A DNA stretch of 64,000 nt. Source: Intestinibacillus massiliensis. Its GTDB lineage: Bacteria; Bacillota; Clostridia; Oscillospirales; Butyricicoccaceae. Each line of letters begins with the position of its first letter. Within the stretch, counting starts at the first letter, position 1. A program made the position numbers and the translations under genes. The notes beneath the pieces were generated by a model, which was given only the letters and a program-made list of their open reading frames with translations, was not told the DNA's origin and did no database searches. Shown piece by piece: positions 61,423-64,000 of the stretch. Location of the stretch: NCBI GenBank assembly GCA_029267335.1, contig JAJUJC010000004.1, positions 62,001 through 126,000 on the forward strand, in the 5' to 3' direction.

Positions 61423-63810
61423 CTATTTGAATTCCACAACCGTAACGCCCATTTCGCCCTCACCATAGCGTCCGTTGCGCACGCTTTTGATGCGTTTCAT
61501 GGGTTTCAGATGCTGCTGCACCGCGGCGCGCAGCACGCCCGTGCCCTTGCCGTGGATGATGGTCGCCTGCGGCAGGCCCGCCATGAGCGCGGTGGAAATA
61601 AACTGGTCGACCTCCATGAGCGCCTCGTCCGCACTCATGCCGCGCACATCCAGTTCGGACGGCACGGATTGCAGCCGAAGTTCGCGCACGCTGCCCGAAC
61701 CCGGACGGAAGGTCTTTTGCTTGGGCTTTTCGGGTGCTTTGACGAGCCGGATCTCGTCCTGCTTGACCGTCATCTTCATGATGCCCGCCTGCACCTGTAC
61801 GTTGCCGTCCTTGTCGGGCGCGGTCAGCACGGTGGCGGAGATGTTCGACACATTGAGCAGCTGCACCTCGTCCCCGGGCTTGACGCGCGCAGCTTCTTCA
61901 GGTGCGACCGTGCGCTTTTCGCGCTTTTTGCGGTTCTGCGTTTCGGTTTCCGTGATGATCCCGCGCAGGGCGGCGCGTGCCGCCGCGAGATTTTCGCTTG
62001 CGGGATCGGCGGTCGCCTTCTTTTTGAGCGCATCCAGTTCCCCGAACACGGTCTCCGCCGTCATGCGCGCGTCCTTGAGGATGGCGTCCGCCTGATCGCG
62101 TGCACGCTGCAAGAGCTGATCGGCCTTGTCCTCGGTCTGATCCTTGAGCGACAGCGCCTTGTCCTTTTCGCTCTGTGCGGCGCGGCGCAGACGCTCGGTC
62201 TCCGCCTTGTACTGCTCCATCTGGCGGCGTTCCTTTTCAAGCTGGGCCAAAACGTCCTCAAAGCGTGTCGTTTCGGACGAAAGCTGATCCTTTGCGCGCT
62301 CGATAATGGTCGGCTGAAGCCCCAGTCGCGCCGCGATGGCAAAGGCGTTCGACTTGCCTGGAATACCGGTCAGCAGGCGGTAGGTCGGCTGCAGCGAGCG
62401 CACATCGAACTCACACGATGCATTTTCCACACCGTCGGTCGTCAGCGCGAACGTTTTCAGCTCGGAATAGTGCGTCGTTGCGGCGACACACGCGCCCATC
62501 TGACGCGCATAACCGATGATCGCGACCGCGAGCGCCGCGCCCTCGACCGGGTCGGTGCCCGCGCCCAGTTCGTCAAACAGCACGAGATCGCCCGCGCCCG
62601 CGCACTCTGCGATGGACACGATGGTTTTCATGTGCGACGAAAAGGTCGACAGGCTCTGCTCAATGGACTGCTCATCACCGATGTCCGCGTAAATATTTTC
62701 AAAGAGTGACACCTCGGACAGCTCGCTTGCGGGCAAATGCAGACCGGAGGCCGCCATCAGACTGAGCAGTCCGAGTGTTTTGAGAGACACGGTCTTGCCA
62801 CCCGTATTCGGGCCGGTGATGACGAGCGTGTCATACGTCCCACCGAGCGCGATGTCAATCGGCACCGCCTTTTTCTGGTCGAGCAGCGGATGACGCGCGC
62901 GCACAAGCTTGACCCCGCCCGCTTCGCAGAAAATCGGTGCACTTGCGTTCAGCTTGTAAGACAGCTTTGCGCGGGCGAAGATAAAGTCGAGCGTAGTCAG
63001 CATGTCATAATCCTGCCGGAGGACACCGCCGATCGCTGCGACCTTGGAGGACAGATCGTACAAAATGCGCTCGATCTCCTGCTCCTCGCGCCCTTCGAGC
63101 ACCTTTAACTGGTTGTTGATCTCGACAACCTGCGCAGGCTCGACGAACAGCGTCGCGCCGGTCGACGAGGTATCGTGCACGAGACCGGGCACGTCGCCGC
63201 GGTGCTCGGATTTGACAGGCACGACGTAGCGGCCGCCGCGCTGCGTGACGATCGACTCCTGTAAGTATTTTGCGCGCTCTCCCGAGATCATGCGGCTGAG
63301 CACCTCGCGCACCTTGCTCGATACGCGGCGCATCTCCCGCCGGATGGACAGCAGCTCGGGCGATGCGCCGTCTGCGATTTCCTCTTCGCTGACGATGCAG
63401 TTTGTGATCTCCTCCTCGAGCGCGCGGTTGCCGGTTAGCAGCGTAAACAGGGGCGACAGCGAGGTCTTGCCCTCCTGCTCCGCGACATAGCCCTGCGCCT
63501 GCCGCGACGCGCGCAGCAAGCCCGCCACGCCGAGCAGCTCGCGCGGGTTGAGCACGCCGCTGATCTCCGCGCGCGCGACCGAGCCAAGTACGTTCTTGAC
63601 CCCCGAAAACGACGGCGAGCCGTGCACCTGCATCATATTTTTCGCGTCGGTCGTCTGCTGCATCCACAGCGCAGCTTCCTCGCGGTCGGTGATCGGGCGC
63701 AGGGCAAGGCACAGTTCTTTCCCACGCTCGGATACCGCTTCGCTTGCGAGCAGGTCGAGCACGGTGAAGTATTCCAGTGTCTTGAGGGATTTTTCTCCTA
63801 ATTTATTCAT
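61423..63810 (-). CDS. mutS2: MutS2 family ATPase/nuclease
   Basis: A 795-residue protein of the MutS2 branch, acting in recombination suppression and ribosome-collision rescue rather than mismatch repair. Core and clamp regions (1-300), Walker A GPNTGGKTVSLKTLG (about 333-347), Walker B VLFDELGAGTDPVEGAALA, a long coiled coil (about 520-600) and a C-terminal Smr nuclease domain (LDVRGMSADEAL...TIIHGKGTGVLRAAV) are in order. CAGGAGAAAG precedes the ATG. Confidence 0.97.
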   Translation of the reverse strand: MNKLGEKSLKTLEYFTVLDLLASEAVSERGKELCLALRPITDREEAALWMQQTTDAKNMMQVHGSPSFSGVKNVLGSVARAEISGVLNPRELLGVAGLLRASRQAQGYVAEQEGKTSLSPLFTLLTGNRALEEEITNCIVSEEEIADGASPELLSIRREMRRVSSKVREVLSRMISGERAKYLQESIVTQRGGRYVVPVKSEHRGDVPGLVHDTSSTGATLFVEPAQVVEINNQLKVLEGREEQEIERILYDLSSKVAAIGGVLRQDYDMLTTLDFIFARAKLSYKLNASAPIFCEAGGVKLVRARHPLLDQKKAVPIDIALGGTYDTLVITGPNTGGKTVSLKTLGLLSLMAASGLHLPASELSEVSLFENIYADIGDEQSIEQSLSTFSSHMKTIVSIAECAGAGDLVLFDELGAGTDPVEGAALAVAIIGYARQMGACVAATTHYSELKTFALTTDGVENASCEFDVRSLQPTYRLLTGIPGKSNAFAIAARLGLQPTIIERAKDQLSSETTRFEDVLAQLEKERRQMEQYKAETERLRRAAQSEKDKALSLKDQTEDKADQLLQRARDQADAILKDARMTAETVFGELDALKKKATADPASENLAAARAALRGIITETETQNRKKREKRTVAPEEAARVKPGDEVQLLNVSNISATVLTAPDKDGNVQVQAGIMKMTVKQDEIRLVKAPEKPKQKTFRPGSGSVRELRLQSVPSELDVRGMSADEALMEVDQFISTALMAGLPQATIIHGKGTGVLRAAVQQHLKPMKRIKSVRNGRYGEGEMGVTVVEFK

Positions 63811-63847
63811 GGTTTCTTTCTCCTGTGGTTGCGATGATCGCGTGTGT

Positions 63848-64000
63848 TCAGCGTCCCGGGGCGGGCGCGAGCAGCGAATGATAGAACGTCAGGCTGTCAA
63901 AGCCGCGATCCGCATTCAGCAGTGCGTAGCGTTCACAGATTTCCCCAAGCTGCACGAGCGACTGTGCCCCCAGTGTAAACGAGAACACGCGTTTTAGCTC
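63848..64000 (-). CDS. C-terminal end of an unidentified protein (partial)
   Basis: The last 50 codons of a gene running in from beyond the window end: ELKRVFSFTLGAQSLVQLGE, then ICERYALLNADRGFDSLTFY, ending HSLLAPAPGR and TGA (63848-63850). The composition is that of a real coding region (same GC-rich third-position pattern as its neighbours), and the stop is 37 bases upstream of the mutS2 start, so they are probably co-transcribed. The family was not recognised; a helical domain of a DNA-metabolism protein is possible but unsupported. Confidence 0.6.
   Translation of the reverse strand, partial: ELKRVFSFTLGAQSLVQLGEICERYALLNADRGFDSLTFYHSLLAPAPGR

Noticed and set aside
1-64000. CRISPR arrays, IS elements, prophage genes, integrase or attachment sites
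   Set aside because: No regularly spaced repeats, transposase, integrase or phage structural genes were seen; the only rearrangement scar is at 3253-3961.

Overview
The window looks like chromosomal DNA from a moderately GC-rich anaerobic Firmicute, most likely a Clostridia/Oscillospiraceae relative. This is inferred, not proven. The reasons are strong AGGAGG ribosome sites, many perfect sigma-A promoters (TTGACN-17-TATAAT type), a flavodiiron protein, a SpoVD-type PBP with PASTA domains, a DAP-type MurE (DNPR motif), Clostridia-style dcw gene content and several Firmicutes riboswitch and leader families. No prophage, insertion sequence or CRISPR array was found; most genes are housekeeping.

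Layout. 1-8.1 kb: the 3' end of tex, a LacI regulator with a PfkB sugar kinase, inorganic pyrophosphatase, debris of a sugar ABC-transporter/AraC locus beside a YesL-like gene, a free-standing cobalamin riboswitch with no gene behind it, a VanW/G5 surface protein and a DUF975-type membrane protein. 8.2-16.4 kb: a full potassium-uptake locus kdpFABC-kdpDE, including a 30-residue KdpF. 16.5-19.3 kb: metG-tatD. 19.6-35.4 kb: pyruvate carboxylase, ychF, a zinc-PLC-like protein, an M23/LysM/G5 envelope protein, an FAD oxidoreductase behind a purine riboswitch, a flavodiiron protein, secA, a CaCA antiporter behind a yybP-ykoY (Mn2+) riboswitch, and prfB. 35.5-37.3 kb: a lipoprotein, two half-size TSUP transporters and ruvX. 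37.3-41.4 kb: rpmG-secE-nusG-rplKA, the L10 leader with rplJL, then tRNA-Val. 41.4-43.2 kb: tspO and corA.

43.2-57.4 kb is the division and cell-wall (dcw) cluster on the minus strand: mraZ-rsmH-ftsL-spoVD-murE-murF-mraY-ftsW-murG-ftsQ-DUF881-sbp-ftsZ, without murD, murC or ftsA. 57.5-64 kb holds a coiled-coil gene, coaD, rsmD, uvrC, an HPr-like protein with Tyr at position 15, mutS2 and the 3' end of an unidentified gene.

The most interesting material is RNA-level regulation. (1) The corA leader encodes a 21-residue acidic/proline/arginine-rich peptide overlapping two mutually exclusive hairpins, one of which sequesters the corA ribosome site; this resembles MgtL-type magnesium attenuation. 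(2) An autonomous cobalamin-riboswitch transcript has its own promoter and two terminators but no ORF. (3) A slightly unusual purine riboswitch controls an uncharacterised FAD-dependent oxidoreductase. All of these are readings of sequence by eye; structure prediction and covariance searches would be decisive.
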